Notes: generated by a model from the letters alone, not told the origin. A stretch of 64,000 nt of DNA from Neobacillus vireti (GCF_001026695.1 NZ_LDNB01000012.1:79812-143811); one strand, 5' to 3'. Positions 18,886-28,772 are shown, counted from the first letter of the stretch. Made by a program: numbers and translations.

Positions 18886-20649
18886 ATGTGGAGAAAACGG
18901 GCACTTTTTTGGCTGTTCATTTGTATAACTGGTTTGCTGTTGTTGTTAATCCGTTTAATACAAATTCAATTAATTGAGACGGAAACTTTTTCAAAACATA
19001 ATGTCAATTTACTCGAGGAAAGTGTTAAACAAAGAACCCAAGAGCTGGTAATCGATAATGGCAGAGGGAACTTTCTCGACCGCAACGGGGATATGCTGAC
19101 CCATAAAAAGGTGTCCGTACTGGTCCTATTTCCATTTTTAAAAAAAATCGACTGGGAGATTGAAAAGGTGTCTGCTATTTCTGGGATATCGGTTCAAGTA
19201 CTGCAAACGGCAGTAGAAGCGGCAAAAAAGCCGTTTGCTTTTGGCGACCCGGAACCGCGTGCGCTGACGGCCTCACAAATGGAACAAATCAATGACTTGA
19301 AAATACCCGGTGTGTTTGCAATCGAAAAAAAGTTTGAACGATCTGATATACCTGCGGAGCAGTTACTTGGTCTGACGGGTGAAAACCCGCAAGAATTAAA
19401 GAAACGTTACCCGAATAAAGAACTGTCGGAGAAAACACTCTTAGGTGTCTCCGGGCTTGAAGAAAGCTTTGATGAATTCCTGCTCCCTGAAGGAAAATCA
19501 AAGCTTGTTTACCATGTAGATGGCGGCGGTGCACCGCTATTCGGAATCAATGTTAAGTATGTCGACCCGGCGAACCCGTTTTATCCTGTAAATGTGCGGA
19601 CATCGATTAATAAAAGCCTCCAGCAAAAAGCGGAGGATTTAGTGGATAAGTATCAGATAAAAAAAGGCGGTTTAGTGCTTCTTGATATTGAGGACAATAG
19701 CGTGCTCGCGATGGTGTCACGGCCAATGTTGAATAAAAAGGACCCCTATAGCAGTGCAGGAATTACCAATCGGATGTTAAAACAGCAGATTATCGGTTCA
19801 GTGTTTAAAACCGTTGTTGCCGCGGCAGCCATCGATCATAATCTTGCCGACCCCGCCCGGCTTTTTGATTGCAGTAAAAAAATCAATGGCAAGCCGGAAC
19901 TAACATACGATTATGGAATGCTTGATTTTACCAATAGCTTTGCGAGAAGCTGTAATCGAACGTTTGGCGAGCTGGCAAGAGAACTGCAAACAATAGATTC
20001 TCACATGTTAGAGGATTATGCGGCTAAATTGTCACTGACAGGCATTAACGGCTGGCAGGGGGAAGTTTATCATACAAGCAATTTCAAGCAGCTTGCTGAC
20101 GAAGATAAAGGCAGGGTGTTTTTGACAGATGAAGCCCGAAAAGATGCAAATTTTGTAGCGATGTCGGGAATTGGTCAGAATGAAGTGCGTGCGACTCCTT
20201 TATCTGTCGCCAATATGATGGCGACGATTGCCAGAGGCGGTAAAAAAGAGATGGTCAGGGCGGTTTCGAAAATTGAGTATAAAAATGGGACAACGATGGT
20301 TGATTTCCCCGAGCAAAACTTAAAAGGAGAAATGATTTCTCCTTTTACGGCCATGAAGCTGCAGAAGCTACTGCGAGAAGTCGTCCTTAACCCCAATGGC
20401 ACGGGAAGGTGGTTTAATAATTTGCCATACGATGTTGCAGGAAAATCGGGTACCGCGGAAACAGGAAAATATGAAGATGGTAAACAATTGCATAATAAAT
20501 GGTTTGCCGGCTATTTTCCTTACCAACATCCCAAATATGCGTTGGTAGCTGTTAATTTGGATGTGCTGGATTCGGAGGGCGGGGTTAATCCGTTGTTTGC
20601 CGATATGGTCAAGATGCTGTATGAAAATGATCATGGAAAGGAACAGTGA
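18886..20649 (+). CDS. pbpI: Penicillin-binding protein, class B transpeptidase (PbpI/YrrR)
   Basis: The 587-residue high-molecular-weight PBP cross-links peptidoglycan outside the membrane. A short basic N-terminus is followed by one membrane segment (residues 7-25), a dimerisation domain and a transpeptidase domain. Active-site motifs are S305-x-x-K308 in GSVFK, S355-C-N357, and K520-S-G in AGKSGTAETG. Length agrees with B. subtilis PbpI. ATG 18886 fits the membrane anchor; extending to 18841 would add residues translated from the terminator hairpin. Translation must cope with a ribosome binding site buried in that hairpin. Confidence 0.92.
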   Translation: MWRKRALFWLFICITGLLLLLIRLIQIQLIETETFSKHNVNLLEESVKQRTQELVIDNGRGNFLDRNGDMLTHKKVSVLVLFPFLKKIDWEIEKVSAISGISVQVLQTAVEAAKKPFAFGDPEPRALTASQMEQINDLKIPGVFAIEKKFERSDIPAEQLLGLTGENPQELKKRYPNKELSEKTLLGVSGLEESFDEFLLPEGKSKLVYHVDGGGAPLFGINVKYVDPANPFYPVNVRTSINKSLQQKAEDLVDKYQIKKGGLVLLDIEDNSVLAMVSRPMLNKKDPYSSAGITNRMLKQQIIGSVFKTVVAAAAIDHNLADPARLFDCSKKINGKPELTYDYGMLDFTNSFARSCNRTFGELARELQTIDSHMLEDYAAKLSLTGINGWQGEVYHTSNFKQLADEDKGRVFLTDEARKDANFVAMSGIGQNEVRATPLSVANMMATIARGGKKEMVRAVSKIEYKNGTTMVDFPEQNLKGEMISPFTAMKLQKLLREVVLNPNGTGRWFNNLPYDVAGKSGTAETGKYEDGKQLHNKWFAGYFPYQHPKYALVAVNLDVLDSEGGVNPLFADMVKMLYENDHGKEQ

Positions 20650-20722
20650 AAAAGGTTTTCCCTTCAAGTTCTCTGCAAATCATGTTAAAATATTGAGAGC
20701 CTTATGTTTAGGAGTGATATAG

Positions 20723-21403
20723 TTGAGTAATGATTTTAATTCTAATTCGCGTTCTGGATATCGTGCGAAAAGAAAGAAGACGAATATCGTATTAAATGGT
20801 TTAATTATCGTTGTACTTCTGTTAATTATTTTTGTCGCATACAATATTTTTGCATCAGGGGATGACAAGGCAGCACCAAAGAAGGAAAGCCCAAAAACAG
20901 CACAAAAGGATACCGAACATAAAGAGGTTAAGGATAAGAAAAAAGACGAGAACGCCAAAAAAGATGAGGAAACTAAAAAAGATGACAGCTCATCAGATGA
21001 TACTGCGGCGGAAGACCAACCAAGCGAGGAGACAACCACACCGGAAAAGCCGGATGATTCGCAGGCCGTCGTGTCTGATGGGGGCACATCTTCCAATGTG
21101 CTAAAAACCATCGAAAATCCGAGCTGGAAGCCAGTTGGAACATCACAAACAGGCAATCATACCCCAGTTTATAGCGGAACAGATTGGGATGAGATGTTGA
21201 ATGCTATTTCCTATGCAACCGGATTAGATCCGAGCAACATGACGGTTTTTTGGCTGGGCAGTGACAAATCAACCACCAACGCATCAATCGGAACCGTCCA
21301 CTCCAAGGATAAAACACAAAAATATAAAGTTTATATAAAATGGGTCGACGGCCAAGGCTGGATGCCAACCAAAGTCGAAGAACTAGCAGAATTGCAAAGA
21401 TAA
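20723..21403 (+). CDS. yrrS: DUF1510 membrane-anchored protein YrrS
   Basis: The 226-residue protein has a basic N-terminus (RAKRKKTN), one membrane segment at about 20-38 (VLNGLIIVVLLLIIFVAYNIF), a long charged low-complexity linker rich in K, E and D (about 45-110), and a folded DUF1510 domain ending QGWMPTKVEELAELQR. The domain is probably extracytoplasmic. In B. subtilis it is paired with pbpI, so a cell-envelope role in sporulation or growth is a reasonable inference. TTG 20723 has AGGAGTG upstream. Confidence 0.9.
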   Translation: MSNDFNSNSRSGYRAKRKKTNIVLNGLIIVVLLLIIFVAYNIFASGDDKAAPKKESPKTAQKDTEHKEVKDKKKDENAKKDEETKKDDSSSDDTAAEDQPSEETTTPEKPDDSQAVVSDGGTSSNVLKTIENPSWKPVGTSQTGNHTPVYSGTDWDEMLNAISYATGLDPSNMTVFWLGSDKSTTNASIGTVHSKDKTQKYKVYIKWVDGQGWMPTKVEELAELQR

Positions 21404-21440
21404 TGGGACAAAGGGGCAGGCTCCTTGTTTCAAAAGAACT

Positions 21441-21475
21441 AGGACATGGGGACTAACCCCTTGTCCTTATTTCTT
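21441..21475. terminator. Convergent terminator between yrrS and yrzA
   Basis: AGGACATGGGG pairs with CCCCTTGTCCT with one mismatch around ACTAA, followed by a T-rich stretch. A similar hairpin-like sequence (GGGACAAAGGGG) lies just before it at 21415 and another at 21745-21771 (GGGACAA with TTGTTCC), so this is also a small local repeat. Confidence 0.75.
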
Positions 21476-21670
21476 TTTAAAATGAACTACAGCCGTAAAG
21501 TAGGTTTGTCCGTTTTCATTGACGTGCATTTGGTGGGAGACCGAATGTACCCCAAGCAAGATGGTTCTGTTTTCATCAATTTGTGCCTCAATCTTTTTCT
21601 GCAAGGTTTTAAGATTATTAGCTTCGAAAAATTCCACTTTATCCTCAATTAAGTCAAATTGAAAATTCAT
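21467..21670 (-). CDS. yrzA: DUF2536 family small protein (YrzA)
   Basis: A 67-residue protein, MNFQFDLIEDKVEFFEANNL at the start and a C-terminal strand-rich part ending TYFTAVVHFKKK. The pattern of alternating charged and hydrophobic residues suggests a small cytoplasmic alpha/beta protein. It matches the DUF2536 family, of unknown function. AAGGATGA lies upstream of the ATG on the minus strand. It is convergent with yrrS and divergent from yrrT. Confidence 0.8.
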   Translation of the reverse strand: MNFQFDLIEDKVEFFEANNLKTLQKKIEAQIDENRTILLGVHSVSHQMHVNENGQTYFTAVVHFKKK

Positions 21671-21792
21671 CTAAATCATCCTTTCCATACTTCCATTTTA
21701 GTTATTTCTTTAAATCCTAGCAACGGGAATTGTTTAAAAGTTTTGGGACAATGTGCCTATCCCCTTGTTCCAAATTGTGAAGTGTGATAACA

Positions 21793-21835
21793 TTGTTTTA
21801 AATTAATTCATAGTATACTCATAGGAATTATGCGT
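21793..21835 (+). promoter_or_regulatory. Candidate promoter and CymR-like site of the yrrT operon
   Basis: TATACT at 21814-21819 is a plausible -10 box; TTGTTT at 21793-21798 is a weak -35 with a short 15-bp spacer. ATAGGAATTA at 21822-21831 lies just downstream. It resembles the motif at 296-305 near cymR and is where a CymR repressor site would be expected, since the B. subtilis yrrT operon is repressed by CymR. This is an inference. Confidence 0.4.
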
Positions 21836-21856
21836 TTATATTTGGGGGCTGATTTT

Positions 21857-22495
21857 ATGGGCAGAGAATTTTTAGATATTTTTGAGCAATGGGCTGATTC
21901 TTACGATGATACCGTCATTGGTCATGATATAGAATATAAAGAAGTATTTTCAAAGTATGAGCAAATATTAGCTGCCGTGGCCGACCAGTCCGTTGGTCAT
22001 GTAGTAGAATTTGGCGTGGGAACAGGAAATTTGACACAAAAGCTCTTGTCGAGAGGGCTTAGAGTTACTGGAATTGAACCATCTCCTCCGATGAGGAAAA
22101 TTGCTGAAGCAAAGCTTGGCAATAATGCAGTTCTTCTAGACGGTGATTTTCTTCAGTTTCCAAAGGTAAACAATATTGATACCTTTGTCAGCACCTATGC
22201 CTTCCACCATCTCACCGATGACGAAAAAGCAAACGCTATTACTCACTATGGCAGCCTGCTTTCAAAAGGTGGTAGAATAGTGTTTGCGGATACGATGTTT
22301 GAATCTGCGAAAGATTATAATCAAACGATCGAAAAAGCAAAACATCAAGGCTATCTTAACCTGGCAAAAGATTTGGAAACTGAATATTATACAACGATTC
22401 CGTTTTTAACAAATATCTTAGAAGAAAACCGTTTTAGCGTTACCTTTAAACAATTCAACGATTTTGTCTGGTTATTCGAAGCCGTAAAACAGTAG
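21857..22495 (+). CDS. yrrT: SAM-dependent methyltransferase YrrT
   Basis: A 212-residue class I SAM methyltransferase with motif [16 protein letters not shown] near residue 48, an acidic motif II (GIEPSPPM) and [12 protein letters not shown] near residue 112. In B. subtilis yrrT heads the operon converting S-adenosylhomocysteine to cysteine; its substrate is unknown. ATG 21857 is preferred over the longer form at 21830 because a G-rich site (GGGGG) lies about 10 bp upstream and the length matches the orthologue. mtnN starts 14 bp later. Confidence 0.9.
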   Translation: MGREFLDIFEQWADSYDDTVIGHDIEYKEVFSKYEQILAAVADQSVGHVVEFGVGTGNLTQKLLSRGLRVTGIEPSPPMRKIAEAKLGNNAVLLDGDFLQFPKVNNIDTFVSTYAFHHLTDDEKANAITHYGSLLSKGGRIVFADTMFESAKDYNQTIEKAKHQGYLNLAKDLETEYYTTIPFLTNILEENRFSVTFKQFNDFVWLFEAVKQ

Positions 22496-22509
22496 AAAGA
22501 GGTCAAATT

Positions 22510-23205
22510 ATGAAAATCGCCATCATCGGAGCAATGGAAGAAGAAGTTAAATTACTAAGAGAAAATATTGACAATCAAACACAAGAAACAGTAGCGGGAT
22601 GCGAATTTACGTTTGGAACCATGCATGGTGCGGAAGTGATTCTCCTCCGTTCAGGAATTGGCAAAGTCAATGCCGCCATGTCGACGACGATCCTGCTTGA
22701 AAAATATAAGCCTGATTACATTATCAATACCGGTTCAGCAGGGGGCTTTAATCCAGCACTTAATGTCGGAGATGCTGTAATTTCAACAGAGGTTCGTCAT
22801 CATGACGTCGATGTAACGGCATTTGGCTATGAATATGGTCAAGTTCCACAGCTGCCGGCAGCTTTTGTAGCCGATGAAAAATTAATGGCAGTTGCAGAAG
22901 CAGCGGCAAATGAATTAGAAAACTTCCAAATCGTGAAGGGCTTGATTGTTACCGGCGATTCTTTCATGGAGGATCCAGTCCGTGTTGATTTCGTCCGTTC
23001 CAAATTTACCGAGTTACAAGCGGTTGAAATGGAGGCCGCTGCAATTGCGCAAGTAGCTCATCGCTTTGGCGTTCCTTTCGTGATTATTCGTTCGCTTTCT
23101 GATATAGCCGGAAAAGAATCCGAACTTTCGTTTGATCAGTTTATTGATAAAGCAGCAACTAATTCTGCTACATTGGTTATGAAAATGGTAGCAGACTTAC
23201 GTTAG
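22510..23205 (+). CDS. mtnN: 5'-methylthioadenosine/S-adenosylhomocysteine nucleosidase
   Basis: MtnN hydrolyses methylthioadenosine and S-adenosylhomocysteine, releasing adenine. The 231-residue protein has the family start [13 protein letters not shown], the GSAGGFNP loop, the substrate block [20 protein letters not shown] and the catalytic aspartate in [10 protein letters not shown]. It provides S-ribosylhomocysteine upstream of homocysteine formation, feeding mccA. GAAAGAGGT lies before the ATG. Confidence 0.96.
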   Translation: MKIAIIGAMEEEVKLLRENIDNQTQETVAGCEFTFGTMHGAEVILLRSGIGKVNAAMSTTILLEKYKPDYIINTGSAGGFNPALNVGDAVISTEVRHHDVDVTAFGYEYGQVPQLPAAFVADEKLMAVAEAAANELENFQIVKGLIVTGDSFMEDPVRVDFVRSKFTELQAVEMEAAAIAQVAHRFGVPFVIIRSLSDIAGKESELSFDQFIDKAATNSATLVMKMVADLR

Positions 23206-23223
23206 GTTAACAGGGGTGGAGAA

Positions 23224-25282
<2,059 letters not shown>

Positions 25283-25290
25283 CAATGATA

Positions 25291-25335
25291 GGGTGTCAGG
25301 CGCCATGTGAAAAATTCACATGGTGCCTGACACCC
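25291..25335. terminator. Long palindromic hairpin after mccB (GGTGTCAGGC element)
   Basis: A 21-base arm starting GGGTGTCAGGCGCCATGTG pairs with its near-perfect complement ending GGTGCCTGACACCC around AAA. No proper T run follows, so it may be an mRNA-stabilising stem or a weak terminator. A half copy (AGGTGTCAGGCACCAT) lies inside comEC at 42133. Confidence 0.75.
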
Positions 25336-25388
25336 TTGCTATTTTAAGGGCTATTTTATTATCTTTTTAAAAAGTTTGAATAAAAAGG

Positions 25389-25417
25389 TTTACAAAGTAC
25401 CGATATGTGGATATAAT
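25389..25417 (+). promoter_or_regulatory. Strong sigma-A-type promoter before the small-ORF cluster
   Basis: TTTACA at 25389-25394 and TATAAT at 25412-25417 are separated by 17 bp. It would drive the 29-codon ORF at 25459. Confidence 0.85.
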
Positions 25418-25458
25418 TACCCTTGTAAGTAAAAAATTCCAAAAGGGGGTCGAAGAAA

Positions 25459-25548
25459 ATGAATTTAGTTACAATTGCGTCTGGCGCTGTCATGAAAACT
25501 GTATATTTGAATATCACGCATTCGACCAGACTGGAATGGATTGCTTAG
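25459..25548 (+). CDS. Putative 29-residue peptide
   Basis: The ORF starts MNLVTIASGAVMKTVYLN and ends THSTRLEWIA. It follows a near-consensus promoter and an excellent ribosome binding site, AAAAGGGGGT, at suitable spacing, and is followed by two intrinsic terminators. I do not recognise it. It could be a leader peptide, a small secreted or membrane-active peptide, or the head of a regulatory RNA. It contains no cysteine codon, although it lies next to the cysteine operon. Confidence 0.45.
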   Translation: MNLVTIASGAVMKTVYLNITHSTRLEWIA

Positions 25549-25573
25549 CTTAACGTTACAATACATATCCATG

Positions 25574-25605
25574 CCGCAGGGAGAATGACGCCTTGCGGTA
25601 TTTTT
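25574..25605 (+). terminator. First terminator after the 29-codon ORF
   Basis: CCGCA-GG pairs with CCTTGCGG (25591-25598) with one bulge, followed by TATTTTT. The 3' arm can also pair perfectly with CCGCAAGG at 25625-25632 in the next hairpin. Confidence 0.8.
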
Positions 25606-25622
25606 GTGTCCAAAAAATGACC

Positions 25623-25659
25623 GGCCGCAAGGGGACTCTTTTCTTCTTGCGGCCTTTTT
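25623..25659 (+). terminator. Second terminator after the 29-codon ORF
   Basis: GGCCGCAAG at 25623-25631 pairs with CTTGCGGCC at 25646-25654, followed by five T. Confidence 0.88.
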
Positions 25660-25756
25660 GTGCCCTTTTTACAGGCAAAATGGATATGGCTTGCATAAAT
25701 TGTAAATGTTGCTGAACAGAAAAACGAAAGAAAATCCTTTTAAGGAGGTGGCAGGT

Positions 25757-25897
25757 ATGACCCTAAATATATTCTTTTTCTCGATTACCATTAAAAAACG
25801 TCAAGCAAGCCTTGTAGATGCTGTTCAAAATGAACTTGCTGAAAATCTTTATGAGCGAAACAGAGACCGTCAAATTTCCGTACATCATTTCATGTAA
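25757..25897 (+). CDS. yrzI: YrzI-family small protein, copy 1
   Basis: A 46-residue protein of the Bacillus YrzI family. A hydrophobic N-terminus (MTLNIFFFSITIKKR) is followed by an amphipathic charged helix and the closing pattern NRDRQISVHHFM. The family is annotated as possibly sporulation-linked; no function is established that I can name. TTTTAAGGAGGTGGCAGGT directly precedes the ATG, a near-ideal ribosome binding site. First of three tandem paralogues. Confidence 0.8.
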   Translation: MTLNIFFFSITIKKRQASLVDAVQNELAENLYERNRDRQISVHHFM

Positions 25898-25928
25898 TCG
25901 GAGCTTTAGTGAAAGGAAGTGAATCAAA

Positions 25929-26072
25929 ATGACTTTAAATATATTCTTTTTCTCGATCACCTTTAAAAAACGAGAAGTAAGCCTTCAAGAGGCAGCGCAA
26001 CAGGAAATGGTTGAGAAACTTTATGAACAAAACAAAGACCGCCAAATTTCGATGCAGCATTTCATGTATTAA
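25929..26072 (+). CDS. yrzI: YrzI-family small protein, copy 2
   Basis: A 47-residue paralogue starting MTLNIFFFSITFKKRE and ending NKDRQISMQHFMY. About 33 of 46 positions are identical to copy 3 by eye. The upstream segment AAAGGAAGTGAATCAAA is shared with copy 3, showing that the duplication included the translation start region. It lies 31 bp after copy 1. Confidence 0.8.
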   Translation: MTLNIFFFSITFKKREVSLQEAAQQEMVEKLYEQNKDRQISMQHFMY

Positions 26073-26099
26073 TGCTTTAAGTAAAGGAAGTGAATCAAA

Positions 26100-26240
26100 A
26101 TGACTCTTAATATATTCTTTTTAACGATAACGATTAATAAACGTAGAATGAACATTCAAGAAGCTGCACACCAAGAAATGGTTGAAAGGCTTTATGAACA
26201 AAACAAAGATCGTCAAGTCTCCATGCACCGCTTCATGTAA
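26100..26240 (+). CDS. yrzI: YrzI-family small protein, copy 3
   Basis: A 46-residue paralogue starting MTLNIFFLTITINKRR and ending NKDRQVSMHRFM, with the same hydrophobic-head/charged-tail design as copies 1 and 2. AAAGGAAGTGAATCAAA precedes the ATG. The conserved C-terminal half (EMVE-LYEQNKDRQ) suggests selection on the protein rather than drift. Confidence 0.8.
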   Translation: MTLNIFFLTITINKRRMNIQEAAHQEMVERLYEQNKDRQVSMHRFM

Positions 26241-26279
26241 GGATTTTAAAATTTGCAAAAAAGAAAGGTGGTTTTTAAT

Positions 26280-26342
26280 ATGTTGTTTTTTCTAATGCAA
26301 GGTCGGGGTGCTAGTCTCTGGGATTCGAAGGATACCACCTAG
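26280..26342 (+). CDS. Putative 20-residue peptide
   Basis: A short ORF, MLFFLMQGRG then ASLWDSKDTT, behind AAAGGTGG. The ribosome-binding bases AGGTGGT (26266-26272) are exactly complementary to ACCACCT at the end of the ORF (26334-26340), so the site could be masked by folding. It may be a decayed YrzI copy or not translated at all. Confidence 0.3.
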   Translation: MLFFLMQGRGASLWDSKDTT

Positions 26343-26370
26343 TAAAGAAGTTGAATAGGAGGTAAAAAAC

Positions 26371-26427
26371 ATGCCACTGCATATTTTATTTTTATCGCTT
26401 ATCTTTAAAGCAAAATCTAGAAAATAA
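26371..26427 (+). CDS. Putative 18-residue YrzI-like peptide
   Basis: MPLHILFLSLIFKAKSRK keeps the hydrophobic head and basic stretch of the YrzI family but stops before the charged tail. AATAGGAGGTAAAAAAC is a strong ribosome binding site. It could be a truncated paralogue or a genuine membrane-active micropeptide. Confidence 0.45.
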   Translation: MPLHILFLSLIFKAKSRK

Positions 26428-26536
26428 AAATGTTTGTTAACAAAATGTTCACTTTTCCCTAAGATTGATACTGTGAAAATATGATAAATTCAAAGTAGAA
26501 GTAGCAGTAGCAGGATAAACCTAAGGGGTGGAGAAT

Positions 26537-26614
26537 ATGTTCATGGTTGTGATGGCTTTAATTATCACCGGGGCGATTGGCTGCGTAATTATTTCTGAAA
26601 TAACAGTAGAATAA
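26537..26614 (+). CDS. Putative 25-residue single-span membrane peptide
   Basis: MFMVVMALIITGAIGCVIIS followed by EITVE: almost the whole peptide is one hydrophobic helix. AAGGGGTGGAG precedes the ATG at 6-7 bp and a strong terminator starts 10 bp after the stop, both supporting expression. The function is unknown. Confidence 0.5.
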   Translation: MFMVVMALIITGAIGCVIISEITVE

Positions 26615-26623
26615 CAAAAAAAG

Positions 26624-26656
26624 AAGCATCGGCCATTTGTCACGGCCGATGCTTTA
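26624..26656. terminator. Convergent terminator between the small-ORF cluster and pepF
   Basis: AAGCATCGGCC (26624-26634) pairs with GGCCGATGCTT (26644-26654). Flanking A and T runs allow use in both directions. Confidence 0.88.
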
Positions 26657-26662
26657 ATATGT

Positions 26663-28465
26663 TTATTTTTTATCTTTCGTTAATTCTAAGAATTCATCAA
26701 TATCATCAAGGCAGATGTGAACAGCTTTTTCCCAGAAGTCTTTTTGGGTTAGATCCACTTGTAAATGTTTCTCTGCCAGATTCTCTACAGTCATTGATGC
26801 CGTATCCCGCAACAAGGCCATGTACTTTTCTTCATAGCCTTTACCTTCCTCTAATGCCTTGGCATAAATACCGAGGGAGAATAGATAGCCAAAGGTATAT
26901 GGGAAGTTATAGAATGGAACACCGGTAATAAAGAAATGCAGCTTCGATGCCCAGAATAATGGATGGTACTCCTCTAAAGCACCACAGTAAGCCTCCTTTT
27001 GCGCCTCAAGCATCAATTCATTCAATTTTTCTACAGTCACAGTACCATGCTTTCTTTCCTCATAAAAACGTGTTTCAAACAGGAACCGGGCGTGGATATT
27101 CATTAAAAGGGCGACTGTTCTTTGGATTTTGTCATCTAATAAAACGAGTTTTTCTTCTTCATCCTTAGCATTTTTTACCGCTGCATCAGCGACAATCATT
27201 TCCGCAAAGGTCGAAGCGGTTTCGGCGACGTTCATCGCATAATTACAGTTAAGGAACGGAACATCTCTCATGGCAAAAGAATGAAACGCATGCCCCAGCT
27301 CATGTGCTAGTGTAGATACATTAGATGGTGTCCCGGAGTATGTCATAAAGATACGGGATTGTTTACTCTCAGGTAAACCGGTACAGAACCCTCCAGGTGC
27401 TTTTCCAGGGCGGTCCTCCGCCTCAATCCACTGGTCTTCAAACGCAATCTTCGCAAAAGCAGCCATCTTATCGCCGAAGTGAGCAAAGTTCTGTTCAATA
27501 AATTCTGCGCCTTCTTGATAAGACACCTTTGATTCTGTATTGCCATATGGTGCATCTAAATCAAACCAGCTCATCTTTTCAAGACCCAAGAGCTTTGCTT
27601 TACGCTCTAAATATTGAACGAGCTTCTGCTTATTTTCAGAAATGACAGCCCACATTGTTTCAAGGGTTTCCTTCTCCATCCGGTTAATGCTGAGCGGTTC
27701 CTTCAAGACATCTTCCCAACCTCTTTTTTTATAAACATTCAAACGGAAACCGGACAGATGGTTTAAGGTTTTTGCCAGGAAATCTGCCTGCTCTCCCCAA
27801 GCTTTTTCCCAATTTTTAAAAACTGCTGAACGGACGTCGCGTTCAGAGCTGGAGAATTTGTTATGTGCTTGACCGACAGAAAGCTGTTTTTCCTCGCCAT
27901 TTTCAGTAAAAGAAACTTTGATTTTGCTGACAATTAAGTCATATAGTTGTCCCCAGCTGTGATAGCCGTCCACTTCAAGAGCGCTGATTAAGGCCTCTTC
28001 CTCTTTAGAGAGCTTCTCCTTGGCTTTTTCGCGGCTTTCCGTTAACACGAAGGCGAGCTCCTTTAAAGGTTCTACGGTTACTAGCTGCTGCCAAACACCG
28101 TCATCAATTGATGTCAGTAAATTATCTAATGAACCTAGTGCTGTCTGGAAGCCAGCACTTAAACTGGTGATTTTCGCGTCAAGTGAATAGGCCTTTTTAT
28201 CCTCAGTATTTTGCGCCAGTAAACAGCCGACAAAGGCTCCAGCCTGAATTAGTTTTTTCGCGGCGACTTCTAAATCCGTTAGTAACTCTTGCAGGTAATT
28301 GGCGTCATTAGGTGAATTAATGGGTGTCCAGTTGTTAACTTTTGCTTCAAAATTTTGAATCAGTTCTTCAGTTTTAATAAGGTGTTTCTGTAGTTCAGGA
28401 GAATCGCTGCCACCTTTAAAAAAAACGTCTAGATCCCAAACCTCTGAATATGTAGTTGCTGTCAT
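26663..28465 (-). CDS. pepF: M3 family oligoendopeptidase (PepF-like)
   Basis: A cytoplasmic zinc metallopeptidase of 600 residues that degrades short peptides. The zinc site is HELGH (H388, E389, H392), followed by FHSFAMRD and the downstream glutamate region NVAETASTFAE. The N-terminal helical domain precedes residue 200. ATG 28465 is preferred over 28492 because AAGGGGGT lies at the right distance before it. Peptide supply, processing of signalling peptides and sporulation effects have been linked to PepF; the target here is unknown. It reads against its neighbours and ends at a bidirectional terminator. Confidence 0.93.
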   Translation of the reverse strand: MTATTYSEVWDLDVFFKGGSDSPELQKHLIKTEELIQNFEAKVNNWTPINSPNDANYLQELLTDLEVAAKKLIQAGAFVGCLLAQNTEDKKAYSLDAKITSLSAGFQTALGSLDNLLTSIDDGVWQQLVTVEPLKELAFVLTESREKAKEKLSKEEEALISALEVDGYHSWGQLYDLIVSKIKVSFTENGEEKQLSVGQAHNKFSSSERDVRSAVFKNWEKAWGEQADFLAKTLNHLSGFRLNVYKKRGWEDVLKEPLSINRMEKETLETMWAVISENKQKLVQYLERKAKLLGLEKMSWFDLDAPYGNTESKVSYQEGAEFIEQNFAHFGDKMAAFAKIAFEDQWIEAEDRPGKAPGGFCTGLPESKQSRIFMTYSGTPSNVSTLAHELGHAFHSFAMRDVPFLNCNYAMNVAETASTFAEMIVADAAVKNAKDEEEKLVLLDDKIQRTVALLMNIHARFLFETRFYEERKHGTVTVEKLNELMLEAQKEAYCGALEEYHPLFWASKLHFFITGVPFYNFPYTFGYLFSLGIYAKALEEGKGYEEKYMALLRDTASMTVENLAEKHLQVDLTQKDFWEKAVHICLDDIDEFLELTKDKK

Positions 28466-28549
28466 TCTTTGTACCCCCTTTTTATAGTACAATTTTATTA
28501 TAATGTAACCATTCGAAAAACTCTATATTTTACGGTTTCCGAAATAATA

Positions 28550-28573
28550 GGCTTATGCAGAAGTGCATAAGCC
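28550..28573 (-). terminator. Terminator of the YjcZ-like gene
   Basis: GGCTTATGC and GCATAAGCC form a 9-bp stem around AGAAGT. On the minus strand it is followed by TATTATTT. Confidence 0.75.
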
Positions 28574-28583
28574 GTAAAAGTTC

Positions 28584-28772
28584 TTAATAAAAACTGGTAT
28601 ACCACCACCAGGCTCCGAAGATAAACAATAGAATAAAGAGTACGATTATGACTGCAATCCATACACCGGCACTGAGGGCATATGGAGCACGATATGCAGG
28701 ATACGCAGAATAGGCAGGATAGGCAGGATAGGGTGCTGGACAACCGAAAGAATTTGGATAACCGTAAGTCAT
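28584..28772 (-). CDS. YjcZ-like tyrosine/proline-rich small membrane protein
   Basis: A 62-residue protein. The N-terminal half repeats the pattern PAYPAYSAYPAYRAPYAL; the C-terminal half is one hydrophobic helix (GVWIAVIIVLFILLFIFGAW). The helix resembles those of YjcZ-type small sporulation and spore-coat-associated proteins, but the PAY repeats are distinctive. ATG 28772 has AAAGGGGGG at 8 bp, so the 7-residue longer ORF is unlikely. The tyrosines might permit cross-linking in a coat layer; this is speculation. Confidence 0.75.
   Translation of the reverse strand: MTYGYPNSFGCPAPYPAYPAYSAYPAYRAPYALSAGVWIAVIIVLFILLFIFGAWWWYTSFY

Noticed and set aside
26300..26342. tRNA-like fragment (GGGATTCGAAGG)
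   Set aside because: A T-loop-like TTCGAA is present, but no acceptor stem, D arm or anticodon arm can be formed around it.
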